Shown: positions 31,686 to 42,925, counted from the stretch's first letter. The stretch is 64,000 nucleotides of DNA from Yponomeuta sedellus (GCA_934045075.1 OW203722.1:16108986-16172985); one strand, 5' to 3'. Translations and numbers: made by a program. Notes: generated by a model from the sequence alone, not told the origin.

Positions 31686-31750
31686 TTATCAACCCTTGTA
31701 TGTCCCCACTGCTGGGGCACGGGTGTCTTCCTGCATCGCAGGAAGGTAAG
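31686..31750 (-). repeat. 5S-like SINE, 3' fragment
   Basis: 'tatcaacccttgtatgtccc' 'cactgctggggcacgggtgt' is the inverted 3' end of that SINE family. Confidence 0.55.
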
Positions 31751-31797
31751 GAAGGAAAGACGATATTATCTAAAAGAAAAACAACGGCTATATTTTA

Positions 31798-31846
31798 GTA
31801 CTTATCAATTAATCAACCAGTCAATGGTTGATTAATTGATAAGTAC
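31798..31846. repeat. Perfect 22-bp hairpin
   Basis: 31798-31819 is the exact reverse complement of 31825-31846, with a five-base spacer GTCAA. Stem starts GTACTTATC. Confidence 0.85.
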
Positions 31847-31984
31847 GCCGCCTACATGATATTCCAGATTCACTTACTTGAAATAATGTCAGATGGGTTG
31901 TCTGGTTTCGAGTCTCTTGGTAATTATCAAAGGATAAACTCTTTCATAACTATAATAGTTAGACTTAGTATAGATAGCTAGAAA

Positions 31985-32300
31985 GAGGGTTTAGTGACTA
32001 GAATTGAGAAAGGAATGTTGTGTTGGTTTGGACATGTGGAGAGGATGAAGGAAGAAAGATTGACGAAACAAATATATACTGCGAATGTGAGTGGAAGCGC
32101 TGGTAAAGGACGTCCCAGGCGGACATACATCTACCAAATAGGGGATGTATCAGCAAAGGGGAAGATAAAAAGTACCCGAACCCAGCGTGCGTGCATGCAA
32201 CGACTTATGACCATTGATGAAGCGAAGGTGATCTGTCAGGATCGTGGCAGGTGGCAGGCCCTGGTCTCTGCCTACCCCTCTGGGATACAGGCGTGAAGTT
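31985..32300 (+). pseudogene. Non-LTR retrotransposon pol, C-terminal fragment
   Basis: From 31994 the frame encodes about 100 residues with the typical tail of lepidopteran LINE pol proteins: 'RIEKGMLCWFGHVERM', 'RLTKQIYTA', 'GKGRPRRTYIYQIGD', 'TRTQRACMQRLMTIDEAK' and 'RGRWQALVSAYPSG'. The RT catalytic region is absent, with a stop immediately upstream, so this is a 5'-truncated copy. The following 'gcgtgaagttatgtaatata' is the start of its 3' UTR. Short relatives of its end occur at 11205, 26935, 52040 and 60435. The clade cannot be fixed from this piece. Confidence 0.8.
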
Positions 32301-32711
32301 ATGTAATATAAATGTAATGGTATCAATAGCCCTCATGTGACATAAGCATAAGTACTTCCTAAAGCTCACGTTTCTAGTTTGCAGAGGCAGGTAGAATCCA
32401 AGGCTCCATATTTTGTAGAAAAAAATAGTATTGAGTATTTGGGAGGTGATAGGAACAGACTTTTTTAATAAACGTCACCCCTCATTATGGGCTCGCCAAG
32501 TGTGATCGAGTGCTGATTGTACCGGAATATGACAGCCAATTGACAGTCTCCTCTCCACATAATGGAATAAAAAGTTCAAGGGTCTAGATTTGAAGAAGAG
32601 AAGATATAAGTAGACGTTATTATTTATTCAGGTTCCAATTTGGCTGGGCTTGGTCGGCGTGTGTTATAATAAAAAAAAACACAAAGAGTTTTCCTATCGA
32701 AAGATTTTATT
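32301..32711. other. No gene seen
   Basis: No motif or repeat match recognised. Confidence 0.35.
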
Positions 32712-32837
32712 AATGTATTTATTGTATTAAATCTATCGTCAAGTTAGCACCTATAACACAAGTCAATTAGTTGTACTTAGTATAGGGCTAACGAGATCTG
32801 TGTAATATGTCCACGAATATTTATTTATTTATATTTT
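32712..32837 (+). mobile_element. (ATTT)n-tailed SINE, 3' half
   Basis: 'tattgtattaaatctatcgt' through 'gggctaacgagatctgtgta' and '(atttt)n-like' tail 'atatttatttatttat'. It matches the minus-strand copies at 26720-26921 and 56381-56627, but lacks the head. Confidence 0.75.
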
Positions 32838-32864
32838 TTTATGTAGCTTACAAACGACCTATAA

Positions 32865-33110
32865 CAGGGCACAGGCATTCTCTTAGAGATAGAAAATATG
32901 GGCTTAATCACCGTGGATTGGCAATTTCAGGCGCTGAGGTATTAAAACACCTCAGACACTCAGGTTTCCCCGCGATGTTTTCCTTCAGTTTTAGCAAGTG
33001 GTATTGCTCTACCCACCGGGATACCGCCGTTCTCTTCGAAAGATTCAGTAACTATGGCACATATGTCCAGTTGATAGCTGGTTAACCTTATTGAAAGTTG
33101 GCCGTGAATG
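32865..33110 (-). mobile_element. Dispersed SINE ('GTGAAGGAAAAC' type), inverted
   Basis: 'gggcttaatcaccgtggatt' 'ggcaatttcaggcgctgagg' and 'gcgatgttttccttcagttt' parallel the copy at 37570-37830. Head region is degraded. Confidence 0.6.
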
Positions 33111-33169
33111 AGTAGAATGTCTACGTGTAAAAAATATATGCGACCTGGTGAATTTAGTTCGTACATTAA

Positions 33170-33288
33170 GGCCCACTTGTTAGTCTAGTCTAGTTAACCG
33201 GTTGAATCCATCATTTTACATGCAAAATTATTGATTTAACCGGTTAACTCGAGTTAAATGAGCTAATCCGGGCTGACGCAAGTGGGCC
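33170..33288. mobile_element. MITE with TTAA flanks
   Basis: GGCCCACTTG (33170-33179) and CAAGTGGGCC (33279-33288) form the ends. Both are bordered by TTAA (33166-33169, 33289-33292), a piggyBac-like target. The palindrome 'TAACCGGTTA' recurs inside and the arms continue imperfectly. Confidence 0.75.
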
Positions 33289-33292
33289 TTAA

Positions 33293-34139
33293 AGAAAAAC
33301 TCTGAAATCAGTTTAAATTGTGTATCAAGTGAATGTAACGTGTATAAGATATTTATTCATGACCTGAAAGCAATAACAATAGTCTGCGACAAGCAACATA
33401 CAGAGCGAGGCAAACACTGTTTGAGCTATTAAAATCCTGAACTCCACAAAGACTAACTGAAATCGTATAAAACCCCAGCTTTCATGGTCAAGTGGGTAAC
33501 ATTGAAACAAAAGCCATCAAAAAACATTTTTATGCCCATAAAAAGAGTTCCTGGCGGGGCCATTGTTAGGCTGGCACTATCAAACGAATTTATGTTATCC
33601 GTTTGCATAAATGTAAAGTAAAACAATAAAGGAGTTGAGGACAAGAATGCGGCCGAGGTTGAGCTTAGTTTAACGACTGACAATCCGGACTTGGTACAAG
33701 CATTAGAATGAAAAAGTATACACCATGACTTTTGGATGGGTTGAAATCTAAAGCAAAATGAACGTGCCTTAGCAATAGGCTACTTTGTTTTCTTAAAAAA
33801 GAAATCAAAAATATCTCGACACCAACTCGAATCTATTACAACCTAGGTTTCCTGAGCCAGCCGGAGCGGTGCGTGCGTGCCGCGGGTCCGCATTTCATTG
33901 TTCAGATAGACGGAGAGGCTTATTACTCAACCATTAAAAAAAAAATGTAGTAAGATTGAAGGCGTAGTATAAGTATATGTCGTACAATGACATCTGTACG
34001 CAAAGAAATTAAGTAGTCTTAGAGATTTAAGGAGTACAAAAGGGAAAAGATAAAAGCAATCGGAACGAAAAAAGGCACGGACCCAGCGTCTGTGGAAAAC
34101 AAAGAATTATTTTTTTAAAAAACCTTTTTTTTAACAACG
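33293..34139. other. No gene seen; small G+C patch at 33850-33895
   Basis: No coding motif. 33850-33895 ('gagccagccggagcggtgcg' at 33854) is a short CpG-rich island. Confidence 0.3.
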
Positions 34140-34147
34140 TATCTAAA

Positions 34148-34306
34148 TGATTATATTATTTTTAATGCACTAACCCGTGCTAAGGACAATTCAATGAGTC
34201 GCCCATTAGCTCAGTTGGAAAGAGTGCTGGCACGGATAGCCAGATGTCGCGGGTTCGAATCCCGGCATGGGTGGAATTTTTAGCCTCTTAATAGGTTTTT
34301 AAAACA
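34148..34306 (+). mobile_element. tRNA-Ile-type SINE with inverted 5' segment, 8-bp TSD
   Basis: TATCTAAA flanks it (34140-34147, 34307-34314). 34148 to about 34191 is inverted linker sequence ('aatgcactaacccgtgctaa'). The rest is the plus-strand head (34201-34273) and tail. Confidence 0.8.
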
Positions 34307-34314
34307 TATCTAAA

Positions 34315-36575
34315 CTTTTGTTTATTTTAAGTTTGTACTTAAAAGCAATAGTGTGAAGATTACCTCGGCTTTCAAATACATTCAGATTTCAAGGTGTATA
34401 GTGCAGTAAATAAGTGTTTTAAATTTGGTTTATGTGTCTGTAGGCCGTCACGATTTGTATTTTCTCTTTTAATTAATCTAGAGGTGTAAAGCTTCTCCAA
34501 GGCCTTGGCCTTCGACTTCTTTGCTTTCATTCTATCTATTTACTCTACTCTGCCCGTTTTTATGGAATTTTCTGGATTGTATCGTTGTCAAGTAATATAA
34601 AATTGTAATGGCCCGAAAAAAGAATTGGAAGATCTGCGATAGCCTGGATTGACACGTTTTCCGAAGTTATTTCATGATACAAGTTTTAGAGTGATTGCAT
34701 GGTAGTCTAAAGGCGGGGTTTGAATCTTGCTTCAGCCCGAGAATTTTACATTCCACGTGGAGTTTGTTTATGCATGGCATACACATTGCTTACTTGGTGT
34801 ACTTTTCGGAATCGTCAAACAAAAATATCGAGTTTTAATATGGTCTTTAGGTAATAGATAATTTGCTAGGTTCACATTTTCAGCGGTGAAGGTTCACAAA
34901 CCGACCGGCGACCGCTCGCTTTTAACCGCCATAAACAATGGAAAACTATGTCTGCGGTCACCTTTATATTTCATGCAAATCGGAGGGAGAGAGTTGTTTG
35001 TGGAAATTATATTAAACTACTTACAACAGTAGAATTATTGTGTTTTGACACAGAATGGTTTTGTGGACTTTGTTAATATCATACTTTTTATATACAAGTT
35101 ACTCCCAGAGGAATTATTTAATAAGCACCTCAGAAAAGCACAATTTAAAAATATGCTTAAGCGTTTTGTGTTAAGTAGTCTGTAGACATAAAATATTATT
35201 ATCGATAATTTTAGTTGTGTGGAAGATAATGTTAATTTAGTAAGATAAAAAGAACTGTTACCAAGAGCTTGCCGATAAACTGCATTAGCAGTTTGGCAAA
35301 CTATTGATATTGTAATCTTGCATTGTTTACAGTGAATAAATATATAAATAAATAAATACTAATTATTGTCTGCCAGTAAACGACAGAAACCATTATTTAC
35401 CAAACAATTTCCACAGTTTCAGATGTTTCGAAAACTGATTTTTATTCGCGTGCTAATGCACGAGTCAGACCTACGCTACTCTTCTCTCGCTAAAGGTTTC
35501 CTCTGTGCTATAGGTTAAAGAACACTATGTATATAAAAACATTAAATATTCACTTTCGGCGAGTAATAACGATGTCATGTTCGATATAAAAACGTTATCG
35601 GTGAGCGCATCGAAGGAACGATCTATTCCGCCGCATAAATGTTACAAATAACCGCCAAACGACGCACCATTAAATAATATCGCCGAGATAAGTGTAGATT
35701 AATGTGCTTTTTATATCGACAACATCATACATGTACGCGTTTTGCAAAACACCCCTGTCGCGTATTAAAAAGTTGGGAACCTGCGTCGATGGATGCGATC
35801 CCGAATTATGATATGACCACAAATGTAATCGATTATTTTTGGTGGAGGGTGCCCAAAAACAAATTTACGATTTTGCATTTTCAAACTCTGCAGACAGCAG
35901 AAAACCCCATCGCTCTAATCTAGGGGACTCTTAGTACGCCATAAATAAATGTTTCTAAATCAAATTTACTAAATAAAGCATCTTCGTAGTGTAGACTTTT
36001 AGTCCGGATCTACTTACGGGTGTTGTTATAAACTTTAGTTCAAAAACATCTTCGCAGTGTTGAAACCGTAAAAAAATATTTAACAAATTTAACAGCTTCA
36101 CAAGCCAGCCCAAACAAGATAGAGTAACAATGAAAGAGCCCGCTTCACCTAAGTACAGTGAACCTTCTCATAGACTGCACATATTGGTCGATACTCGCAC
36201 TTATATATCGTACAGTAAGCGATGCCGTGGCTTAACTTGCAGTGCACTCCACCGTACCTACAAAATATATCGGTCGGGGGATAGCAGGCTGCGCCGAAAT
36301 CACCCGGTCACTAGAATATTGTTTTCACTTTATTAGAAACGTGATCGCAATTTTAAGAGCGAAAAAATTCCATTTGTGCACGCCGGCTGACGTCCTGCTA
36401 TATTTGATTATTCGTCGAGTATGAATTGGCCCTTATAGTCTAATAAAACGAACCGGTATTGAAAATTTTATGATTCGATTTAAATGTTTTATTGAAATAC
36501 TCCGATGTTGGATTAAAATTTTATTGCAAGCGAGATCATGAAGTTTCGTTTGAACTTTGTTCGCTTAAAACCGCA
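34315..36575. other. No gene seen; unique-looking sequence
   Basis: No coding motif. 34685-34800 contains a degraded SINE head ('ggcggggtttgaatcttgct'). 34890-34930 and 35580-35700 are mildly G+C-rich and match no repeat here. Frames at 35702-35923, 36130-36336 and 36242-36424 have no motif. Confidence 0.35.
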
Positions 36576-36639
36576 CACAACATGAAATGTTTAATAAAGC
36601 CCCTAAGTAATATTTGTAGCAAGTGGCCTATATACACCA

Positions 36640-36690
36640 CAGCCTTCTCTCAGAGAGGGAAAAAGAGGCATAGAGAGAAAGCACATTAAT
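36640..36690 (-). repeat. SINE 3' fragment
   Basis: 'cttctctcagagagggaaaa' is an inverted form of the 'ctctgagagaagg' phrase. Confidence 0.35.
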
Positions 36691-36814
36691 TATCTACCCA
36701 CAACAAATTTGTGATCTTCGACATAACAAATTTATCACCCGAAATGATCACGCACACTTAGCTTAGTCACAAAAAATTCAAATATGATATATTTATATAA
36801 TGAAGGTGACAGAA

Positions 36815-36960
36815 GCGGTGGTACCGCAGCGGTGAAACGCCGGGTCGGTGAAAATTCAGGAGAGCATGGGTTCGAACCCCGGAATGTACCTATCGGCATG
36901 TCTTAGTTTTCTTACTTACGTACATTTATGAAGATGTGGTGAGCATTCGATACTTTTTTT
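36815..36960 (+). mobile_element. SINE with tRNA-like head
   Basis: 'gtggtaccgcagcggtgaaa' and 'agcatgggttcgaaccccgg' 'aatgtacc' give A- and B-box-like elements. A diverged relative is at 39548-39640. Confidence 0.6.
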
Positions 36961-36999
36961 TATTTTTATTTTTAATGTATCACCAACGGTAATAAGTTA

Positions 37000-37060
37000 A
37001 TTATCTTCTCTCTCTGAGAGAAGAAATGTGCAGTAGGTCGCCTATAGGCTACACAAAAAA
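37000..37060 (+). repeat. SINE 3' fragment
   Basis: 'tctctctctgagagaagaaa' 'tgtgcagtaggtcgcctata' 'ggctac' matches 4567-4626. Confidence 0.5.
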
Positions 37061-37431
37061 TATTAATTTCTTATAATCTAAATGTTCAGTACCTACTATC
37101 TGTTTAATAATCAATGGAACTAAATAAAACCCATGTTTCCCAGTATTACAAATAATAATTTTCAAGGCACCTTCACCTCACTGGACCAGTCCTACCTACT
37201 GCATCATAGGTACTGCGATTGTAGGAGCCCCGTCAAATGCAGCCCGCAGAGTTGCAAACTTGATCTGGGCTGGCTGTTCCTCACTGATAAGCTACGTTTA
37301 GCCGGTGTTTAGTTTCATTGCAATAATTTATAGTTCTGCGAAACTTGCCTTTAGGTCTGCAGATTGATTCTGACAGGTCCGCCGAGGCTTCGAAGTTGTT
37401 GAGGTAATATTAATGCTAAATCTGGATATAC

Positions 37432-37540
37432 TACCAGGTTTGTTATGTAATGGTCTGGTTACCATAGCACAGGGTATCTTAGTTTGGGACTAGTATACAA
37501 GTAATTGTGTCGTGCGGTAATTTATTATTCTATATAATAT
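37432..37540 (+). repeat. SINE 3' fragment
   Basis: 'accatagcacagggtatctt' 'agtttgggactagtatacaa' 'gtaattgtgt' matches 31110-31190. Confidence 0.55.
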
Positions 37541-37564
37541 GGCAGCCTTTATATGACAGCACAG

Positions 37565-37830
37565 ATCATTTCTCAAAGAGGGAAAGAGTATGGACTTAAT
37601 CACTGCGTGCCCACCACGGATTGGCAATTTCAAGAGCTGAGGTATGTGAAAACCTCAGACACTCAGGTTTCCTCGCGAAGTTTTCCTTCACAATTAGGGA
37701 GTGGCATTGCTACCACAACTTCTCAAATGTAAGTAACTTGGAAAACAAAGTCATTGATACATGTCCGGATTCGTACCCACGGCCTAGCGAATGAGAAACC
37801 GACGTTCTACCCCTCTTGCACCACTATTTG
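37565..37830 (-). mobile_element. Dispersed SINE ('GTGAAGGAAAAC' type), inverted, near full length
   Basis: Read on the minus strand it starts with a tRNA-like head ('ggtgcaagaggggtagaacg', B box 'GGTACGAATCC'), then 'gtgaaggaaaacttcgcgag' 'gaaacctgagtgtctgaggt', and ends 'gattaagtccatactctttc' . It is the best reference copy of this family in the window. Confidence 0.65.
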
Positions 37831-39350
37831 TCTATAGAATTTACAATATTAATAAATAATATGAAGATAAATATCAAAAAGAATTATTTGCAACTTAATC
37901 CAATTTCACACTTTTTGGGGCGGCCTCTAGAAACCCCCTCCTGGGAAACTTTGTGCTTCAAAGTTTAGTACTATTTAACGAACATTTTCTAGTCACGCGC
38001 CATTTTGTCACTAGCATGTAGTACGTTCTCCAAATGATCGTGATAGCGCTGCCGCCACGACAACTAAGGGCTTCCGGTAAATCAGCTTCCGGTTTAAATC
38101 TCGAAAAAATACACGCTAGATTTATATAATTCAAGTTTGTTACAGTTGCTACAGTTCCCCAAAAGACATGGGAAACGTTGGATTCTATTTAATTTCGTCA
38201 AGAGGTCTGAACCAAATGGGATCAGCCAAAATCCTACGCCATTAATTAAGCTCTTGTCCGAACTTTAGACAAATTAGGGTCGATTATATCGTCGGCAGAA
38301 CCGAAATCAATATTGTCTCAGGGTTGTTTTGTTTAGACGCTCTTGTTTATTTGTTATGTTTTAGTTCTGCGGATCAATGTTGTCTTGCTCTTTAATTATG
38401 TATAAAGTGTAGATTTAGATTTCTATTTCTGGCAAATGTGATTATTATAATATTACATATGCACAAGTCTTATATAGGGGAAAAATAGTACAAACTTTTC
38501 AAAATATTATTGTATAGGGTAAAATTAAATTCCAATATACATAGGAAAAATTTTTCTAGTCTAACAATTTTTACTAAGGTGAAAACTTCTAAACGCGCCA
38601 TCAAATTGTATCGAATAGCTGATATTTTGATTTCGATTTCTAATATGTTGCATTCTGCGGTTGATTGCAGAATCCTTCATTTTTATGATGCAGCATTTCT
38701 TTTTCTATTTTTGTAAAAAGTACCTAATATTAAGTATGAAGGAGACTCTTCTACGAACAGTTTCTGTAGTATTTTTTAGTCGACATCATTTTTAGTTCTT
38801 GTCAGCACTCATCAGGATCTTATTAAGTCTTAGTTTAGATCCTTTATACCAACCAATAGAAAAGATGGTCAGAGTGGAGTTTATCCGCTGCCTTATTCTC
38901 AGCTACAAACTCGACAGCAAATTTAATCAGCTTACTTTGTAGATTGATATTGTAAATTCTTTACTATGAAATTCATAAATATCTGATTTCCGATTTTCTA
39001 CAAGCAAGACAACAGAGCAAGACTGCTTATGTTAAGTACTGAGACAAAATTTCCGTCGTAATATTTGCACCCTTATATCGCTCGTACTTTATTTGTAGCC
39101 TTTTCTAACGTAGCAACTAGTTTGCGAACCCTTTGTTTCACAGCGTAAGCGGACGTGAAGACGTAGTTTTTCAATCCGGTCTATTCTTTGCCGCGACGGA
39201 ATTCCTGTCTTCAAAGTTTCAGTTGTAAAGGGAGACGAGGAGTTGTAGGAGACACTTTTAAGAGCAGCTTTGCAATTTTAGTCGATATTGTTTTTTGGGG
39301 TTGCTACAAAGAATATTTTTTTCATGTTGTATTGCAACACATTTGACTCG
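37831..39350. other. No gene seen
   Basis: No coding motif. 37905-38110 is slightly G+C-richer and unique here. A 68-codon plus frame at 38510-38716 is not credible. Confidence 0.35.
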
Positions 39351-39356
39351 AATTAA

Positions 39357-39482
39357 ATAACTAAAAATTCCGCTAGCGATAGTTTCGGGACGGTCACCCA
39401 TCCTGCACCTGACCGCGCCTGTTGTTGCTTAACTCAAGTGATCGATCCCATCACTCAGTTCGACTTGACCACGAGCACTTCT
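39357..39482 (-). mobile_element. 5S-rRNA-like SINE, head only
   Basis: The minus strand carries 'tgctcgtggtcaagtcgaac', 'gagttaagcaacaacaggcg' and 'gatgggtgaccgtcccgaaa'. Only the 5' half is present. Confidence 0.7.
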
Positions 39483-39547
39483 ATAGTTGATAATAATAAT
39501 CGCTCTATAGCTGATTAATAGTGATAAAACGCATTTATTTTCGATAA

Positions 39548-39640
39548 ATAGTGTGGTGGTAACGCGGCGGTAAAATCCGGCAAGCTTCACATTCGTGGTG
39601 TCGTGGATTCGAATACCGGCATGTACCAATGACAATATTT
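39548..39640 (+). mobile_element. SINE head, tRNA-like
   Basis: 'gtggtggtaacgcggcggta' and 'gtcgtggattcgaataccgg' 'catgtacc' resemble 36815-36900. It lies at the 3' tail of the LINE on the other strand. Confidence 0.55.
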
Positions 39641-39858
39641 TTTTTTATAAGTTAGAAATTAGAAAATTAGAAAATTCTTTATTGCACAATAAGCATATTT
39701 GTACAAAGGCGAGCTTAATACTAATGAGTATTTTCTTCCAGAAAAATAACCTTGGGTTATGTGCGGGTAGTGCGAGAGAGTTATAGTAAATAAATTATCA
39801 TATGAAATCGCATCATTTAAGTTAAAACAAAAAAATATATATACTTATCAATTTACCG

Positions 39859-39887
39859 AATGGATGTATATATATATATACATCCAT

Positions 39888-39941
<54 letters not shown>
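39859..39941. repeat. (TA)n microsatellite with palindrome
   Basis: A long TA run. At its left TGGATG(TA)nCATCCA (39859-39886) is a perfect palindrome. Confidence 0.9.
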
Positions 39942-39943
<2 letters not shown>

Positions 39944-40042
39944 TATATTATTATAATGTGTATTCTAAGTATTTATATTTATGTTGTTTATATATATTTA
40001 AATATATATACATACCTGCATATATAAACTACAAAAATATAC

Positions 40043-40741
40043 CTATATAGGAGTATTACTCTGAAGTCCGAAGTAGTGCTTATGGATTCTACTCTTAAAC
40101 ACATCAACTGACTGGGCCTGGCGTATGTATAGGGGCAGCGCGTTTCACAAGCGCACTACTGTCACAGTGAAAGAATTCGCATAGCCTGCCGTACCATGCA
40201 CGGGGATGTCAAAAAGGAGGTTTTTGCATGGACGCTGAAGGCGACCATGCGCGCCACGAGGGACGAAACGTTCGCGGAGGTACTGGGGAGAGAGGGGGTC
40301 ATGTAAGATGCCGTAAAGAAGAGTCACAATGCGAGCATTCCAGCAGGAGCGGATATTTAGCCAATTTAGCTGAGTGCGAAACTGGGAAACATGGTAATAT
40401 TTACGAAGGCCAAAGATGTAACGAATACAGACGTTGAGAAGTCGATCTAATTTATCGAGAAGTTCCTCAGTGAGGTCGGGATAACACACATCTGCATAGT
40501 CGAGAAGCAAAGCGTTGACCAACGCAACTTTGGCTGAGTACGGTAGGAACTTTTGCTTAAGCTTAAGCGAATGCATGGTCGCGAAGATCTTCCTACTTAC
40601 CTCAGCAACTTGTTTTTCCCATGACAGATTGTCTTGGATATGAAGACCTAAGTTTTTTACTTCCTTACAGTACGGTAAGGGCACGCCATTATAACAGACC
40701 GGCGGCAGGGTATCCCTATCGATCTTAGCCATCTTAGCCAT
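40043..40741 (-). pseudogene. LINE pol, C-terminal region, one premature stop
   Basis: From 40741 the frame shows the post-catalytic RT/thumb region: 'LPYCKEVKNLGLHIQDNLSW' and 'VALVNALLLDYADVCYPDL', 'LLNVCIRYIFGLRKY', 'LLYGILHDPLSPQYL'. It stops at a TGA around 40143. The same frame then continues 'NALPLYIRQAQSVDVFKSRI' and ends at a stop at 40043-40045, the expected natural end. The TGA therefore replaces a TGG tryptophan codon of the usual 'WNALP' motif. The N-terminus 'MAKMAKID' (a nine-base tandem duplication) marks the deletion point rather than a true start. Confidence 0.8.
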
Positions 40742-40742
40742 T

Positions 40743-41390
40743 AGATATCGGAGCCAGTAACCGGGGTGAAGCAGAAAGGGTGGGGTGAAGCTACGGAAGA
40801 GGATGCTATGGACTTTATTGTCAAAGCCTTCAGCAGAGGATCAATAGAGTGTGGGGGAGATGAAAAATGTTGGTTTAGACCATTGACGTCAAGAGACGAG
40901 CTCAAGTCTTGCCGACACTTCCAAATCCCAGGGTTCGTAGGAATGTCCAAATATTCTTGGTAGAGGATTGTTCAATCGACAAATGTATATGGCGACGCTT
41001 GGCGTTCCTAATCACTTGGTTGCAGCGATTTCTGGCCGTTTTAAACAGAATCCAGTTTTCCTCAGTCGGAGTCTTCTTGTGTTTTCGGCGCAACCTATCT
41101 CGCCTCGCCATCAACCCACCGATCTCTTTCGTCATCCAGGGAACTAAGCGACGTTTCATTTTAACCGCATGAACGGGTGCGTGAGTATCATACAGGCCGA
41201 TAATGAAACTGTTGAAAAGATCAACCTTCTCATCCACCGTACTCAACTGTTCTATCCGTGACCAGTCTAAGCTCTCGGCATCAGCCTTGAGCTTATCCAG
41301 GTCCATCCGCACAAAATAACGTTGGTGAAGAATTTTAGGTTTAAATTTGGGGATTTTAAGTTTGTACGAAGCAAAAATAAGGTCGTGAAG
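40743..41390 (-). pseudogene. LINE endonuclease end and linker, frameshifted
   Basis: Minus-strand reading begins with 'HDLIFASYKLKIPKF' near 41390 (the SDHxLI end of the endonuclease), then 'RYFVRMDLDKLKADAESLDW' and 'FNSFIIGLYDTHAPV', 'PWMTKEIGGLMARRDRLRRK' and 'WTFLRTLGFG'. A frameshift near 40940 moves the reading to 'KCRQDLSSSLDVNGLNQHF' and ends with 'FCFTPVTGSDI' at 40743. In intact relatives several hundred RT residues follow here, including the FxxxFD and YADD boxes. They are missing, and the next frame resumes after them. Confidence 0.8.
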
Positions 41391-41435
41391 TTACGAATAC
41401 TTGTGGAATTGTTGGGGCAATACCGGTCGCTGTCG

Positions 41436-41600
41436 TGAAGGAAAACCACTTAAAGAAACCTGAGTGACTGAGGTGTTCACATACATCAGTGGGTACTCGT
41501 GGTGATTAAGCCCATAAGTGTCTCTGAGAGAGGGCCTGTGCCTATATAAAACTGTGTCTATATATAATGTAGCCTATAAACGTCTCACCACAGGAAAGGA
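41436..41600 (+). mobile_element. Dispersed SINE fragment ('GTGAAGGAAAAC' type)
   Basis: 'cgtgaaggaaaaccacttaa' 'agaaacctgagtgactgagg' then 'gtggtgattaagcccataag' 'tgtctctgagagagggcctg'. It abuts the truncated 5' edge of the LINE. Confidence 0.6.
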
Positions 41601-42240
41601 ACGTATAAAAGCTACATTTTTATTTTAGATTCAGTTTGAACTAACAGCGAAAAAGCAGATAAATGCTACTGCCACGAAAATACTACGGAAGCATGCCTCT
41701 CCAAGATAAGCGCTCTTCAGCCGGCCAAACCCCACTATAATTTAATTTGAAAGCCAAGCACCCTAGGAGCATCCTCTTAATAAATCTGCTACTTAACTGG
41801 AACGTCCGGCATTCGACTCCCAGAGGGCGCCGGTCTGAATTATCCGGTGTCGAGACTGACCGGGCACCAGTGAAAGTTAGCTTAACTTCCTAATTGGCAA
41901 GTATTAACTGGCGATACTATTTCGGTTTAAATTGCGGAATGCTGTGCGATGGACGGCAGCAATCTCACCGGAGGCTATGTACTTCATACCTGCCCCTGTA
42001 TTACGCTCACCAAATCCTGAGAAGTTCCAATCGCCTAATTGTTTAATTTCATATAAATTGCTATCGCAAGCGTCAGGATTACGACAGTATTGTAGGCGCA
42101 TAATTTAGACCCGTAATTTTTAATTTCCAGCAAAACTTTGCAAACATTACAAAACTTGCGCTACATAATATTTTTTTTATTTCATGACTGTTTATCTTGT
42201 ACTATATCACATTATGTTACACTTAAATCGTCCACTCTTA
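41601..42240. other. No gene seen
   Basis: No motif or repeat match recognised; mildly G+C-rich at 41810-41860. Confidence 0.3.
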
Positions 42241-42255
42241 TAAACCTCTTACTAC

Positions 42256-42312
42256 AGCGTCGGAGTGGTCCCTTCATCCATCTAGTGTGGGTGAAAATGC
42301 CACTGGACGCTG
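42256..42312. repeat. Short inverted-repeat element, copy 1
   Basis: 'cagcgtcggagtggtccctt' and 'tgccactggacgctg' form an imperfect stem. A second copy is at 42870-42925, and the similarity continues 60 bases downstream ('ctcattaagtagatgca' against 'ctcattacataaatgca'). Confidence 0.55.
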
Positions 42313-42779
42313 TATAAATCATCTCATTAAGTAGATGCAAAAGACCAATATTATTATTGTAAACCTCTTATGACAAAATTTTCTCTTTTGTTTAATAATA
42401 ATCATCATCATAATAATAATATACGTTTATTTAATAACACACAGGACCGTCTTTAATTGTATTTTTGTTACAAATGAGAAAAACTGATGTCTGTATCAAA
42501 GGTTATTTTACTTAGCATAGAGATCAGAGTTGCACATAGTGTAAGTAAGCTAACTTCTTATCTTAGGACTCTGACTAACAGATTATTTTCTCTCTCAAGA
42601 TTTACTCTCTCAAGACTTATTTTATTGTTACAAATAAACATTTTCATTTCATTTCAAATAAATGATCCATAGTATATGCTTAACCTATGTTAGTGAACAT
42701 AAAATAATTTTGACATTAAAATAAAAATTACAATGGTGTGAGACATGCATTTGTACCCTATGCCTCAAGATAGGAAGCT

Positions 42780-42860
42780 CCGTGCGAAGCCAACCAATGG
42801 CGAGTTTCCTCACGATGTTTTCCTTCAGTTTATCTTGTGGGATTGCTACACAAATCCGAG
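42780..42860 (-). repeat. Dispersed SINE fragment, inverted
   Basis: 'gcgagtttcctcacgatgtt' 'ttccttcagtttatcttgtg' matches 32970-33000. Confidence 0.5.
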
Positions 42861-42869
42861 GCACTGCAG

Positions 42870-42925
42870 GGTCCGAGTGGTCCCTTCATCCATCTAATAT
42901 GATTGAAGGTGCCACTGGACGCTGC
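42870..42925. repeat. Short inverted-repeat element, copy 2
   Basis: 'tgcagggtccgagtggtccc' 'ttcatccatcta' and 'gtgccactggacgctgc'. Compare 42256-42312. Confidence 0.55.

Larger units (their letters stand above)
39652..41430 (-). mobile_element. Jockey/CR1-group LINE with internal deletion
   Basis: From right to left: end of endonuclease and linker (41390-40902), a frame-shifted stretch (40950-40743), deletion of the RT core, C-terminal region (40741-40043), and 3' UTR to a '(tttctaa)' tail near 39652. The UTR holds the (TA)n tract at 39866-39941 and the terminus 'ttgtgcaataaagaattttc'. Non-functional. Confidence 0.8.

Noticed and set aside
39859..39941. TA-rich palindrome as a functional site
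   Set aside because: A TA microsatellite is palindromic by nature; the TGGATG/CATCCA flank is likely a product of microsatellite turnover in the LINE 3' UTR.
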